Origin: Ectobacillus sp. JY-23 | Lineage (GTDB): Bacteria; Bacillota; Bacilli; Bacillales; Bacillaceae_G | Direction: 5' to 3' | Assembly: GCF_023022965.1 (NCBI RefSeq) | Contig: NZ_CP095462.1 | Coordinates: 3,390,001-3,454,000 of the forward strand | DNA length: 64,000 bases | Shown here: positions 53,331-61,885 of the stretch, in pieces | Position numbering within the stretch: the stretch's first letter is position 1 | How the letters are laid out: every line of letters starts with the position of its first letter | Program-made: the position numbers and the translations under genes | The notes under the pieces: model-generated | Told to the model about the DNA's origin: nothing | The model's input: the letters and a program-made list of their open reading frames with translations, nothing else | Databases searched by the model: none

Positions 53331-53966
53331 ATGAAAGAGCATAAGGGGAAAATAGGAGGATTTTTTTTATTAAATACCGTTGCATTAACGGAATGGATTA
53401 CTCTTCAGGAATTGTTATCTAAGCTTGATAATCAGGCCTTGTATATTGGTACGGGTTTATATCTTATACAAATTTTGGCCGGTGTATATGCCGGACACAA
53501 ATACGATAAGAAAAAAAAGCGAAATACGTCACAGGAATGGAAGAGCAACGAGTTTGCGCTGGTATTTTTTGATAAATTAAAGGCTCTTTCACAGCGCAAT
53601 GGCGGACAAATCACGCTTTATGTATTTGCAATTGAAAACTGGCGTGAGCTACAGGAGCAAGCCTCTGAGGAACAAGTACAGACAGTATTACAAAGCGTTG
53701 AAAAAGGGATTTTAGGTGCTATTCGAAAGAGTGATGTAGTCACGCTGTGGGAGGAGAATCAATATGTAGTCATCGCCTCTGATAAGGGGCATGAAGAGTC
53801 TCGACTTGCAGAGCGTGTGGTCGCACAAGTACGCCAGGAGTGTGAAGAGCTGTTGTTTAAGGTCGATTTACAGTTCGGAGCAGCCACATATCCAACAGAG
53901 GGCTATCATTTTGATGTTTTGCTTGCTTTGGCACAGAAGCGTCTATATGAGCTTCAGCATGAATAA
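53331..53966 (+). CDS. Membrane protein with degenerate GGDEF-like domain
   Basis: 211 residues. One or two N-terminal membrane segments (GGFFLLNTVALTEWI, YIGTGLYLIQILAGVYAG) are followed by a basic stretch (KYDKKKKRN). The soluble part has the order of GGDEF folds: LYVFAIENWRELQEQ in place of the D-x-F-K strand, AIRKSDVVTLWEENQYVVIA where RYGGDEF would be, and QFGAATYPTEGYHFDVLLALAQKRLYE as the C-terminal block. All catalytic residues are lost, so a sensor or scaffold role is likely. GGGAAAGGAGGTGTTGGT precedes the ATG. It follows the EAL gene by 73 bases. Confidence 0.65.
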   Translation: MKEHKGKIGGFFLLNTVALTEWITLQELLSKLDNQALYIGTGLYLIQILAGVYAGHKYDKKKKRNTSQEWKSNEFALVFFDKLKALSQRNGGQITLYVFAIENWRELQEQASEEQVQTVLQSVEKGILGAIRKSDVVTLWEENQYVVIASDKGHEESRLAERVVAQVRQECEELLFKVDLQFGAATYPTEGYHFDVLLALAQKRLYELQHE

Positions 53967-53993
53967 AAGGACGGTTTTGAAGCCGTCCTTTTT
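53965..53993. terminator. Bidirectional terminator between 53966 and yjcF
   Basis: AAAAGGACGG-TTTTGAAG-CCGTCCTTTTT. Confidence 0.87.
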
Positions 53994-53998
53994 GTTAC

Positions 53999-54421
53999 TT
54001 ATATGCTTTTTACCATTACAACGTGTGGAATATCTGCTTCCATAAATACATCCGAAATGGTTTGATAGCCAAGCCGTTGATAAAATGCTTCCGCCTGTGT
54101 CTGTGCATGCAGTTTTACTTTGTGAAGCTGCTGTGCTGCTGCCAGTTCTTCAAGAGCGTCCATAATAAGGCGACCAGCCCCTTTGCCGCGGTATGAAGAA
54201 AGCACGCAAATGCGCTCTAATTTCCCTACATCTTCGACTTCTCTCATGCGGCCAGCACCAATAGGTGTGTTTTCATCATAAAGCACGACATGCTTAGCTA
54301 TTTCATCATACACATCGTATTCTTCTTCGGCGGAAACACCTTGCTCCTCAACGAAGACGAGTTTACGAACAGTGAAAGCGTCTTGTAATTGTTGTTCTGT
54401 TGTAACAAATTGTACGTTCAA
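53999..54421 (-). CDS. yjcF: GNAT acetyltransferase YjcF
   Basis: 140 residues with a single GNAT domain. RKLVFVEEQGVSAEEEYD is the substrate-side N-terminus; GKLERICVLSSYRGKGAGRLIM is the acetyl-CoA binding motif A (R-x-x-G-x-G/A), and KLHAQTQAEAFYQRLGY is motif B. It probably acetylates a small molecule or protein; the substrate is unknown. It follows yjcG on the same strand by 6 bases, matching the yjcF-yjcG pair of B. subtilis. Confidence 0.9.
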   Translation of the reverse strand: MNVQFVTTEQQLQDAFTVRKLVFVEEQGVSAEEEYDVYDEIAKHVVLYDENTPIGAGRMREVEDVGKLERICVLSSYRGKGAGRLIMDALEELAAAQQLHKVKLHAQTQAEAFYQRLGYQTISDVFMEADIPHVVMVKSI

Positions 54422-54427
54422 AATTGT

Positions 54428-54940
54428 TTATTCCTTTCCAAGATGAAATGTTTCGTAGACAGTCCAAGGGCCGTCTTCTAATTGATATAAAAGATGGAAG
54501 CGATCGATAGTTTGTTCATATTGGAAATCAATCATTTTCAATCGACCCAATACATCAGCAAGCTCATCGTCTGACAGCTGTTGGCCAATTGTAATATGAG
54601 GCACGAACGCATACTCACGCTCTTGCTCAAAATAGCCGCTGTGCAATAAGTTGTTCAGTGCTTCGAGTTCCGGTGTTTTTTCGATTTTTAAATAAATCAC
54701 GTTGTTAACCGGTGCAAACGAACCGACTTTTGTTGTTTTCAATGTGAATGGCTGTACCTGAAACGCCACATTGTGCAGATTTTCTACAATACCTTTAATA
54801 TCTTCTTCAGGTGCTTCAAAAGCTGCTTTCAGCGTAACGTGGGGCGGGATCATCGCATAATGCGTATCATATCGCTTGCGCAGGTTGTTCGCTCTGTCTT
54901 GCAGGTGTTTTGATGGAAAAATGACAATACCAAATTTCAT
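54428..54940 (-). CDS. yjcG: YjcG, 2'-5' RNA ligase/2H phosphoesterase family
   Basis: 170 residues. Two HxTx motifs, PHVTLKAAF and PHITIGQQL, about 80 residues apart define the 2H phosphoesterase superfamily. Members hydrolyse or form 2',3'-cyclic or 2'-5' phosphodiester bonds; the substrate of YjcG is unknown. AAAAGGAGGCAACTACG precedes the ATG. It is the first gene of the yjcG-yjcF unit, and the 123-bp repeat array starts about 40 bases upstream of it. Confidence 0.92.
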   Translation of the reverse strand: MKFGIVIFPSKHLQDRANNLRKRYDTHYAMIPPHVTLKAAFEAPEEDIKGIVENLHNVAFQVQPFTLKTTKVGSFAPVNNVIYLKIEKTPELEALNNLLHSGYFEQEREYAFVPHITIGQQLSDDELADVLGRLKMIDFQYEQTIDRFHLLYQLEDGPWTVYETFHLGKE

Positions 54941-54978
54941 CGTAGTTGCCTCCTTTTAAGATATTGTGGTTGCGGAAC

Positions 54979-55490
54979 AAGCGGCTTCGCTTTTCGAGTG
55001 TCCAGCTGCATCGGCTAGCTCCTCCGGTCTGAGAACCCCAGCTCATAAAGGCAAAAAAGCGCCTTTTTGAGCCGGGAACCTCAGCCCTATGGAGCTGAAC
55101 GAGCCGATTCCGCTTTTCGAGTGTCCAGCTGCATCGGCTAGCTCCTCTGGTCTGAGAACCCCAGCTCATAAAGGCAAAAAAGCGCCTTTTTGAGCCGGGA
55201 ACCTCAGCCCTATGGAGCTGAACGAGCCGATTCCGCTTTTCGAGTGTCCAGCTGCATCGGCTAGCTCCTCCGGTCTGAGAACCCCAGCTCATAAAGGCAA
55301 AAAAGCGCCTTTTTGAGCCGGGAACCTCAGCCCTATGGAGCTGAACGAGCCGATTCCGCTTTTCGAGTGTCCAGCTACGCTTCCCAGGCACTACCATCTA
55401 AGAACCTCGGCCACAAAAAGGCAAAAAGCGCCTTTTCGAGCCGAGAACTTTAGATTCTGTGCCTAAGCGGTCGGCTTCGCTTTTCTACAT
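54979..55490 (+). repeat. Tandem array of 123-bp structured repeats, locus 4
   Basis: TTTTCGAGTGTCCAGCT starts at 54991, 55114, 55237 and 55360, an exact 123-bp period. The last unit diverges (TACGCTTCCCAGGCACTACC) and resembles locus 1. Core hairpins: 55029-55084 and the next two copies with outer CTGAG/CTCAG, AAC/AAC loop, inner CCCAGCTCA/TGAGCCGGG; the last with outer ATCTAAG/TTTAGAT and inner CTCGGC/GCCGAG. All have the AAAGGC/GCCTTT cap. It lies between yjcH and yjcG. Long open frames through it are repeat products. Confidence 0.95.
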
Positions 55491-55521
55491 TATATCAAAC
55501 AATTCCGAAAATATGGAGTTG

Positions 55522-56244
55522 TTATTTTTGAGCGAGGGTGTGGTTGAAGGCGTGCGGCAGGTTTTTTTGCCAGTGCTTCCAAGTGTGATCGCCCTGAAAT
55601 TCCTCATAATAGTAAGCTGTTCCGAGTGGCTTGAGAACGCTATGCAGCTCACGGTTTGGTGCAAGAAAGTCGCGAATTTGCCCATCGGTTGTTTTGACAG
55701 CTGTTTCTTCAGTGCCAATGATATGATACACTTCAATGCCACTCGCAAGTGCTTGCTGCGCCTGCTTTATAACGGCTTCATCAACAAATGGAGATTGCAT
55801 GATTACTTTCCCGAATGTATGCGGATACATAAGTGCTGTCATGAATGAAACTGTACCGCCAAGTGAGTCTCCAGCAAGTACACGTCCGTTGCCCACTTGA
55901 TATGTTGGATATTCCCTGTCTAAGAACGGAACGAGCTCATGTGCTAAAAAACGGATGTAAGCCGCATTTTGTGCCCCGCTTGGGTGATATTTTTCTTTAC
56001 GGTCATGTACATCTTTATATGGAATGCCAACAAAGATGGTACGGTCAATCTCGCCTTCTTCCAGTAGTGCTTCCAGAACGCGAGGGGCACGTCCAAATTT
56101 TATATAGTCACTACCGTCCTGCGCAATTACAACGGTGTGCTTGAGCAGGGGGGTATAGCCGGAAGGTAAATAAATTAGCAAGGTCATGTCTTCTTGTAAT
56201 GCTTCACTGAAAAATGTGATTTCCTGTAATGTTCCTTTTGTCAT
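55522..56244 (-). CDS. yjcH: YjcH-like esterase family protein
   Basis: 240 residues with the alpha/beta-hydrolase esterase D/enterochelin esterase pattern. LLIYLPSGYTP starts the fold, the nucleophile elbow is LAGDSLGGTVSF (Ser in GDSLGG), and the catalytic His is likely in FQGDHTWKHWQ. It is cytoplasmic, with no signal peptide. Substrate unknown. GGGAGAGATAACG precedes the ATG at 56244. Gene order yjcF-yjcG-yjcH matches B. subtilis, here separated by the repeat array. Confidence 0.88.
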   Translation of the reverse strand: MTKGTLQEITFFSEALQEDMTLLIYLPSGYTPLLKHTVVIAQDGSDYIKFGRAPRVLEALLEEGEIDRTIFVGIPYKDVHDRKEKYHPSGAQNAAYIRFLAHELVPFLDREYPTYQVGNGRVLAGDSLGGTVSFMTALMYPHTFGKVIMQSPFVDEAVIKQAQQALASGIEVYHIIGTEETAVKTTDGQIRDFLAPNRELHSVLKPLGTAYYYEEFQGDHTWKHWQKNLPHAFNHTLAQK

Positions 56245-56423
56245 CGTTATCTCTCCCATCAAACATGCTACTCCCGTATTTTATCATATTGTGAGCCAGT
56301 AGCGTCAATTTTGCTAGATTGCGAGGAAGGATGCACATATAATGAGATGAGGTGCAAATGCTTCTAGGTGTTACATACAAAGGTGAGATAAGGAATAAAA
56401 AGTATAAAGAGGAGAGAAAAATC

Positions 56424-57308
56424 GTGAGAGAAGAGAAATCCATTGCGCTACCGCTGGCAATATCCATTATTGCCATTTCATTTTCAGCTATTTTTGTCAA
56501 GCTATCCAATGCGCCTTCGTCTGTGCTGAGCATGTACCGACTTTGGTTGGCAAGTCTGCTGCTTGTTCCTGTTGTATGGAGCAAGCGAGAGGAATTTAGT
56601 CGTATTTCACGTGGAGATTGGTTGTTTTTAGCAGCTTCCGGCTTCTTTTTGGCACTGCATTTTTTGCTTTGGTTTCAATCATTAAAGTTGACGACGGTTG
56701 CTAGTTCTACGATCATTTTGGCGCTGCAGCCGCTTGTATCACTGGCTGGTGGCTTTTTGCTGTTTAAAGAACGTACTACAATATCCGCTCTTATGACAAT
56801 GGTTATCGCGATATTTGGTGTAGCAATGATTGGGTGGGGAGATTTTGGATTAAGTCAGGAAGCTATTTTGGGTGATATTTTATCTTTTTTAAGTGTAATT
56901 GCGGTAGTGGGCTACCTATTGATTGGGCAAAGTGTTGTTAAAAAGCTGTCTCATTGGATTTATAGTTTTTGTGTGTTTGTATTTGCAGCATTCTTTTTGA
57001 CTATCTATAATGTGGCGACAGCAACGCCGCTTGGTGGATACTCAGTGATAGACTGGACAATGTTTTTCTTATTGGCAACAGTTCCTACGGTATCTCACCT
57101 TATTAATAACTGGCTACTGGCATATGTAAATGCCACAACAATTTCCATGAGTATTCTCGGCGAGCCCGTAGGAGCCACCATTTTGGCGGTGCTGCTTCTT
57201 GGTGAGCGTTTAACAGGCATTCAAATAACTGGTGGCATCCTTGTATTGGCCGGTGTCTTTTTCTTTTTATCACAGCAAAAGGTGCATAAGGAAGTTGTAG
57301 AGGTGTAG
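56424..57308 (+). CDS. EamA/DMT-family transporter
   Basis: 294 residues and about ten membrane segments in two EamA repeats: SIALPLAISIIAISFSAIFVKLSNAPSS opens the first and ILGDILSFLSVIAVVGYLLIG the second. ILALQPLVSLAGGFLLFKERTT and LGEPVGATILAVLLLGERLT are the repeat-internal signatures. Such carriers usually export amino acids or metabolites; the substrate is unknown. It starts at GTG (56424) with AAAGAGGAGAGAAAAATC upstream. Its stop codon abuts that of the convergent BIG2-like gene. Confidence 0.88.
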   Translation: MREEKSIALPLAISIIAISFSAIFVKLSNAPSSVLSMYRLWLASLLLVPVVWSKREEFSRISRGDWLFLAASGFFLALHFLLWFQSLKLTTVASSTIILALQPLVSLAGGFLLFKERTTISALMTMVIAIFGVAMIGWGDFGLSQEAILGDILSFLSVIAVVGYLLIGQSVVKKLSHWIYSFCVFVFAAFFLTIYNVATATPLGGYSVIDWTMFFLLATVPTVSHLINNWLLAYVNATTISMSILGEPVGATILAVLLLGERLTGIQITGGILVLAGVFFFLSQQKVHKEVVEV

Positions 57309-57683
57309 CTATTTATTCGTAATTAAATAATCGTGAACCATGACCACGCATAAATCACGAAACGCGCCGGCAGTAGCGATGACAACGGTTCTTCCGGGGC
57401 GTTTTCCTTTTATCCAAGCTGCATCGTCTTGGATGATAATGTCTGCAATAGTTGGGTCAATGATATGCCATGTCACTGTTTTATCTGTTGCATTATGAGG
57501 TAGCAATGAAGCTTGTAACTTTTCTGTTTGTCCGGTTTTGAGCTTTAATTTATCTTTGTTTAAATGAACACTCATGATGTTAATTGGGGCCAAAGAAAGA
57601 TATGGCTGTTCTTCTTTTTTTTCAAACATGGCGACCACCGGTGCCGGACCGCCTTCATTTAATTCTTTATGTCTTCTAATCAA
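57309..57683 (-). CDS. BIG2-like Ig-domain protein
   Basis: 124 residues. Residues about 38-115 fit a bacterial Ig-like (BIG2) domain: LNKDKLKLKTGQTEKLQASLLPHNATDKTVTWHIIDPTIADII ... KGKRPGRTVVIATAG. There is no signal peptide or anchor, which is odd for this mostly extracellular fold. The apparent start is a TTG (57683) after GGGGGCGGATTTAC. It is convergent with the EamA gene without a gap. Function is unknown. Confidence 0.65.
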   Translation of the reverse strand: MIRRHKELNEGGPAPVVAMFEKKEEQPYLSLAPINIMSVHLNKDKLKLKTGQTEKLQASLLPHNATDKTVTWHIIDPTIADIIIQDDAAWIKGKRPGRTVVIATAGAFRDLCVVMVHDYLITNK

Positions 57684-57915
57684 GTAAATCCGCCCCCTTT
57701 TTCTTTTATACCCATCATACAGAAGAAGTGTAAGGATTTAATTAAAGAAAAATAAAGAAAATATTAAGATTAATAGAGAAATATGGCGAAAAAACACGTT
57801 TTTTGTAGGGGTGTGAAAATACGACCCCGAAACATAAGGTGAAAAGCTAACTTGAGTTTTTAGCAGATGAGTGTATGTAGTTGAAAATGTTGTGATGTGT
57901 ATACAGTTGGACATG

Positions 57916-57944
57916 AAAAAGCGCGGGATTGCTCCCGCGCTTTT
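57916..57944 (-). terminator. putP terminator
   Basis: AAAAAGCGCGGG-ATTGCT-CCCGCGCTTTT, a GC-rich stem just after the putP stop. The remaining part of 57684-57915 is AT-rich without recognised sites. Confidence 0.9.
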
Positions 57945-57946
57945 GG

Positions 57947-59410
57947 TTAGGCTGTTTTTTCAAATGTCTCAAATGTTTCTTGTGCAGTTTTAGAAGGTTT
58001 TGTTAACAAGCTGACAAGTACAATCATAAGTAAGCTTGCTGCAAAGCCTGGAATCATTTCATACAAGCCAGTTTCCTTGAATACTTTAACGTTTGTCCAT
58101 GTGATAACCGTTGTTGCGCCGGCAATCATACCCGCTAAAGCACCCCATTTCGTCATGCGCTTCCAGTATAAGCTCAGTAGAATGACAGGACCGAAGGAAG
58201 AACCGAATCCTGCCCAAGCGTAGCCGACAAGAGAAAGAATGGTACCATTCTTTTGGTAAGCCAGTCCGATGCCAATTAGCGCAACGAGAAGCACAGCCAT
58301 TCTACCCACGAATACAAGCTCACGATCGGTTGCGGAGCGACGGAAGTACGTACGGTACAAGTCTTCTGTCAACGCGCTTGACGTTACAAGAAGCTGAGAA
58401 GAAATTGTGCTCATCACAGCCGCTAAGATGGCTGCTAATAAAAAGCCGGTAATCAACGGGTGAAACAAAATGGTGCCAAGCTCGATAAAGACTGTTTCCG
58501 GGTCGGTAAGCTGTGCTCCTGTTTTAGAAAAATAAGCAATACCAACCAAGCCCGTGAACATCGCACCTGCGACTGAGAAAATCATCCAGCTCATTCCGAT
58601 GCGGCGTGCGCTTTTAATTTCTTTTGTAGATGTGATAGCCATAAAACGAACGATGATGTGCGGTTGACCAAAATAACCAAGTCCCCAGGCAAATAAAGAA
58701 ATAATGCCAATAAAAGAAGTGCCTTTAAAAATATCCAAGTAAGCTGGGTTTACAGACTTGATTTCTGAAAATGTTGGCCCGATACCGCCCACATGAAGAA
58801 TTGTCACAAGTGGTACAAGAATTAAGGCAAGGACCATAATAACACCTTGTACAAAGTCCGTTAAGCTAACGGCAAGAAAACCGCCGAATAATGTGTAAGC
58901 AATAACAACAGAGGCTACAATCCAAATCCCGAGGTGATAGTCAAGTTTGAAGGTGTTTTCAAACAAAACAGCACCTGAAACGAAGCCGGAAGCAACGTAA
59001 AATGTAAAAAAGATAAGAATAACTAGACCAGATGTTAAACGCAAGAGATTAGAAGTGTCGTTAAAACGATTGCCTAGAAATTGCGGTATTGTAATCGAGT
59101 TGTTTGCAATCTCAGAGTATGTGCGCAAGCGAGGTGCTACATATAACCAGTTTGCATAAGCGCCGAGTGTGAGACCGATGACGATCCAACCGCTGCTTAA
59201 TCCCGATGCATACATGGCACCAGGTAAGCCGAGCATCAACCAGCCGCTCATATCCGCAGCCCCGGCACTCAGTGCAGTAACTGCAGGTCCTACATTACGA
59301 CCGCCTAGCATATAATCAGATAAGTCTGTGGTACGCTTGTACGCATAATAACCAATGCAAAGCATACCTAGCATATAAATGCTGATAGAAATTAAGATTT
59401 GTGTATTCAT
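57947..59410 (-). CDS. putP: Sodium/proline symporter PutP (SSS family)
   Basis: 487 residues and about 13 membrane segments. YYAYKRTTDLSDYMLGGRNVGPAVTALSAGAADMSGWLMLGLPGA is the family N-terminus with the sodium-binding region; GFGSSFGPVILLSLYW and RFMAITSTKEIK are further PutP blocks. It imports proline with sodium, either for nutrition or osmoprotection (OpuE-like). The closely related OpuE cannot be excluded from sequence alone. It is divergent from the trp operon, with 1,056 bases of leader and intergenic DNA between. Confidence 0.9.
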   Translation of the reverse strand: MNTQILISISIYMLGMLCIGYYAYKRTTDLSDYMLGGRNVGPAVTALSAGAADMSGWLMLGLPGAMYASGLSSGWIVIGLTLGAYANWLYVAPRLRTYSEIANNSITIPQFLGNRFNDTSNLLRLTSGLVILIFFTFYVASGFVSGAVLFENTFKLDYHLGIWIVASVVIAYTLFGGFLAVSLTDFVQGVIMVLALILVPLVTILHVGGIGPTFSEIKSVNPAYLDIFKGTSFIGIISLFAWGLGYFGQPHIIVRFMAITSTKEIKSARRIGMSWMIFSVAGAMFTGLVGIAYFSKTGAQLTDPETVFIELGTILFHPLITGFLLAAILAAVMSTISSQLLVTSSALTEDLYRTYFRRSATDRELVFVGRMAVLLVALIGIGLAYQKNGTILSLVGYAWAGFGSSFGPVILLSLYWKRMTKWGALAGMIAGATTVITWTNVKVFKETGLYEMIPGFAASLLMIVLVSLLTKPSKTAQETFETFEKTA

Positions 59411-59692
59411 GCTGTGACTCCCCCTTTAAAGTATTTCTCTCTTGCTATACTGTAGCACTTTTTGTATAAAAAATAAACAAACAAATAAGAATTTTCTAAT
59501 ATGTAAGCGATTTAAATGGGTTTTTTATTATTTTATAATAATTATATTGATAATAGAATCGTTATATAGATTGCATTTATATGCGATAAATAGTTATGTT
59601 GCGAAATTCAATATCATTTTTTCTAGTATAATAATATGATTATAAATATTCATTTAGGGTGTATGATTTGAAAAAAATTTTGCGAAAAGTGC

Positions 59693-59722
59693 TTGACGGA
59701 TAAAATGAACATATACTACAAT
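59693..59722 (+). promoter_or_regulatory. Predicted sigma-A promoter of the trp operon leader
   Basis: TTGACG (59693-59698), an 18-base spacer and TACAAT (59717-59722), about 40 bases before the first T-box stem I. The sequence 59411-59690 upstream is very AT-rich and shows no gene. Confidence 0.75.
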
Positions 59723-59734
59723 AGGTTCAAATTT

Positions 59735-59998
59735 ACTGAACGAAAAGCGTTGATGAAGAAGAGTACGTATTACAAACATGTCAGAGAGCTGATGGTTGGT
59801 GCGAATCAGTATGGGCGTAATAGGGAATGGGCTTCGGAGCTTCCAAACCGAACTAACAGTAGGCTTTGGCGAACAGTCTCATCGTTACAAGAGACGCGCA
59901 TTGAACTTGATGCGTTAAAGCGGGTTGCATTTGCAGCCAATGAAGGTGGCACCACGGGTCCTCTCGTCCTTTACTATAGGATGAGTGGGCCCTTTTTG
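59735..59998 (+). ncRNA. Trp-specific T-box riboswitch 1 of the trp operon
   Basis: Stem I: CAGAGAGCTGATGGTTGGTG with the GNUG element, and specifier TGG at 59828-59830 in GGGAATGGGC. The T-box sequence AGGTGGCACCACGG is at 59944-59957. A terminator, CTCGTCC-TTTACTATA-GGATGAG, ends in CCCTTTTT at about 59998. Uncharged tRNA-Trp should allow read-through. Confidence 0.9.
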
Positions 59999-60140
59999 TA
60001 TAGAAAAGCGGAATCGGCTCGTTCAGCTCCATAGGGCTGAGGTTCCGGGCTCAAAAAGGCGCGTTTTACCTTTATGGGACGGGGTTCTCAGACTGGAGGA
60101 GCTAGCCGATGTAGCTGGACAGAAGAAAAGTGGAGCCGAC
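59999..60140 (-). repeat. Inverted copy of the ~123-bp structured repeat between two T-boxes, locus 5
   Basis: GAAAAGCGGAATCGGCTCGT, CAGCTCCATAGGGCTGAGG and GGAGCTAGCCGATGTAGCTGGAC are the reverse complement of the locus 4 unit. Outer stem CTGAG/CTCAG and the AAC loop are intact; the inner stem and cap are partly decayed. The copy begins right after the terminator T run of T-box 1. Confidence 0.88.
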
Positions 60141-60179
60141 CTGTATGACCAAAATGGATGTAACACCTAATTAAATAAA

Positions 60180-60442
60180 GTATAAATCGCTGAGTAAGAA
60201 GAGTACGTATACGAGAAGCGTTCCAGAGAGCCGGGGCAGGTGAGAGCCGGTACGATATTGTATACCGAATGGGCTTACGAGAGGTCTTTTGAAATATGGA
60301 GTAGGAAGACACGGATTCCTCCGTTACAAGGATAGGGTATCATGTGTACCCGAAAAAGAGGGGTTCTTTGCGGAACCCGAACTGAGGTGGCACCGCGGTA
60401 ACTATATCGTCCTCTGCATGTATATGCAGGGGATTTTTTTGT
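60180..60442 (+). ncRNA. Trp-specific T-box riboswitch 2 of the trp operon
   Basis: Stem I: CCAGAGAGCCGGGGCAGGTG; specifier TGG at 60270-60272 in CCGAATGGGC; a stable GGGTTC-TTTGC-GGAACCC hairpin at 60360-60378; T-box AGGTGGCACCGCGG at 60385-60398; terminator CCTCTGCAT-GTAT-ATGCAGGGG followed by ATTTTTTT. It ends 25 bases before trpE. Together with T-box 1 it forms a tandem two-input control. Confidence 0.93.
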
Positions 60443-60466
60443 ACCCAAAAAAGGAGGAAATACACA

Positions 60467-61885
60467 ATGATGATAAAAGAAACGTTCGACATGATGCGGA
60501 AACAGAAGCAATTGTTTTTCATAACAGATGAAATGGAAGGAGACGAGGTAACGCCGATTGTTTTATACCAGCGGCTTGCGGGAAATAAAACGTTTTTGCT
60601 AGAAAGCTCGCTCACCCATGAAGACAAAGGACGCTACTCCTTCATTGGTAGCAATCCGTACATGGAAATCACCAGCTATGGCACGGAAATAAACATAATC
60701 TCCGGAACCGATGTGAAGCAGCGGCAAGGAAAAGTGCTTGATGTAATTAGGGAGCTGCTTGCTTTTCAAAAAGCGGACAGTCCGTTTCCATTCGCGGGAG
60801 GTGCGGTTGGCTACGTCGGCTATGATGTAATCAGGCAGTATGAGGAGATCGGTGCGGAAAATAACGATGAGCTGGAAATGCCAGAAACACACCTTCTGTT
60901 TTACCAAACCTTTACGGTGTACGATCACAAATTGCAAAAGGTATCTTTCGTGTACGTATACCGCCCAGAGGAAGAGACTTCTTATGAACAAGTGCAAGAG
61001 ATTTTAACGAATATGAAAACAAAAGCGCAGCGTCAAAGCGCACCGGCAACACCGGTAGCAAAGCTGAAGGCAAAGTTTCATTCGAATATTAAGGAAGATG
61101 AGTTTTATGAAATGGTGAATCGAGCCAAGGAGTATATCAAGGCAGGTGATATTTTCCAAGTAGTACTTTCACAGCGCTTGCGTACGACATTCGATGGCGA
61201 TCCGTTCGGGTTGTATCGCCGCTTGCGTATCACAAATCCTTCACCGTACATGTTTTATGTGGACTTCGGTTCGTATACGGTACTTGGCTCCTCCCCGGAG
61301 AGCTTGCTGTCGGTGAAGGGGGATAAGGTTATCACAAATCCGATTGCCGGCACAAGACCACGCGGTAGAGATAAAGAAGAGGATGAAAAAATCGCGAAGG
61401 AGCTTCGCGGCAATGAAAAGGAAAAAGCAGAGCACCTCATGCTGGTGGATCTAGGAAGAAATGATTTGGGATTCGTTAGTGAAATTGGTACAGTAAAGCC
61501 TGAAAAATTTATGGAGATTGAACGCTATTCGCATGTGATGCATCTTGTTTCCGAAGTGTCCGGGCAATTGCGGGAGGATGTGACGTGCTTAGATGCCTTG
61601 CAATATTGCTTGCCGGCCGGTACTGTGTCCGGTGCACCGAAAATTCGGGCGATGACGATCATCGATGAGCTGGAAAACAAAAAACGCGGTGTGTATGCGG
61701 GTACGGTCGGTTATATCTCGTTCAACGGCGATATGGATATGGCGCTCGCGATCCGGACGATGGTGGTTAAGGATAACAAAGCTTACATTCAGGCAGGAGC
61801 AGGGATTGTGTACGATTCCGAGCCCGAGGCGGAATATATGGAAACGATTAATAAAGCGAAAGCGCTGCTGGAGGTATTATCATGA
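60467..61885 (+). CDS. trpE: Anthranilate synthase component I
   Basis: 472 residues. It converts chorismate to anthranilate with ammonia from TrpG. Chorismate-binding blocks are visible: DIFQVVLSQRLRTTF, NPSPYMFYVDF, SSPESLLSV, NPIAGTRPRG, MLVDLGRNDLG and LPAGTVSGAPKIRAM. The N-terminal LLESSLTHEDKGRYSFIG lies in the tryptophan feedback site. AAGGAGGAAATACACA precedes the ATG. First gene of the operon, behind tandem T-boxes; overlaps trpG by four bases. Confidence 0.97.
   Translation: MMIKETFDMMRKQKQLFFITDEMEGDEVTPIVLYQRLAGNKTFLLESSLTHEDKGRYSFIGSNPYMEITSYGTEINIISGTDVKQRQGKVLDVIRELLAFQKADSPFPFAGGAVGYVGYDVIRQYEEIGAENNDELEMPETHLLFYQTFTVYDHKLQKVSFVYVYRPEEETSYEQVQEILTNMKTKAQRQSAPATPVAKLKAKFHSNIKEDEFYEMVNRAKEYIKAGDIFQVVLSQRLRTTFDGDPFGLYRRLRITNPSPYMFYVDFGSYTVLGSSPESLLSVKGDKVITNPIAGTRPRGRDKEEDEKIAKELRGNEKEKAEHLMLVDLGRNDLGFVSEIGTVKPEKFMEIERYSHVMHLVSEVSGQLREDVTCLDALQYCLPAGTVSGAPKIRAMTIIDELENKKRGVYAGTVGYISFNGDMDMALAIRTMVVKDNKAYIQAGAGIVYDSEPEAEYMETINKAKALLEVLS

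Noticed and set aside
54867-55397. 176-codon minus-strand frame with repeated segments
   Set aside because: Same cause as above in the 55-kb array; it also runs into the 5' end of yjcG in another frame.
59442-59639. 65-codon plus-strand frame in the AT-rich region between putP and the trp promoter
   Set aside because: Low-complexity AT-rich sequence, no ribosome binding site, hydrophobic residues expected from base composition.
59985-60170. 61-codon plus-strand frame between the T-boxes
   Set aside because: It is a translation of the inverted repeat copy.
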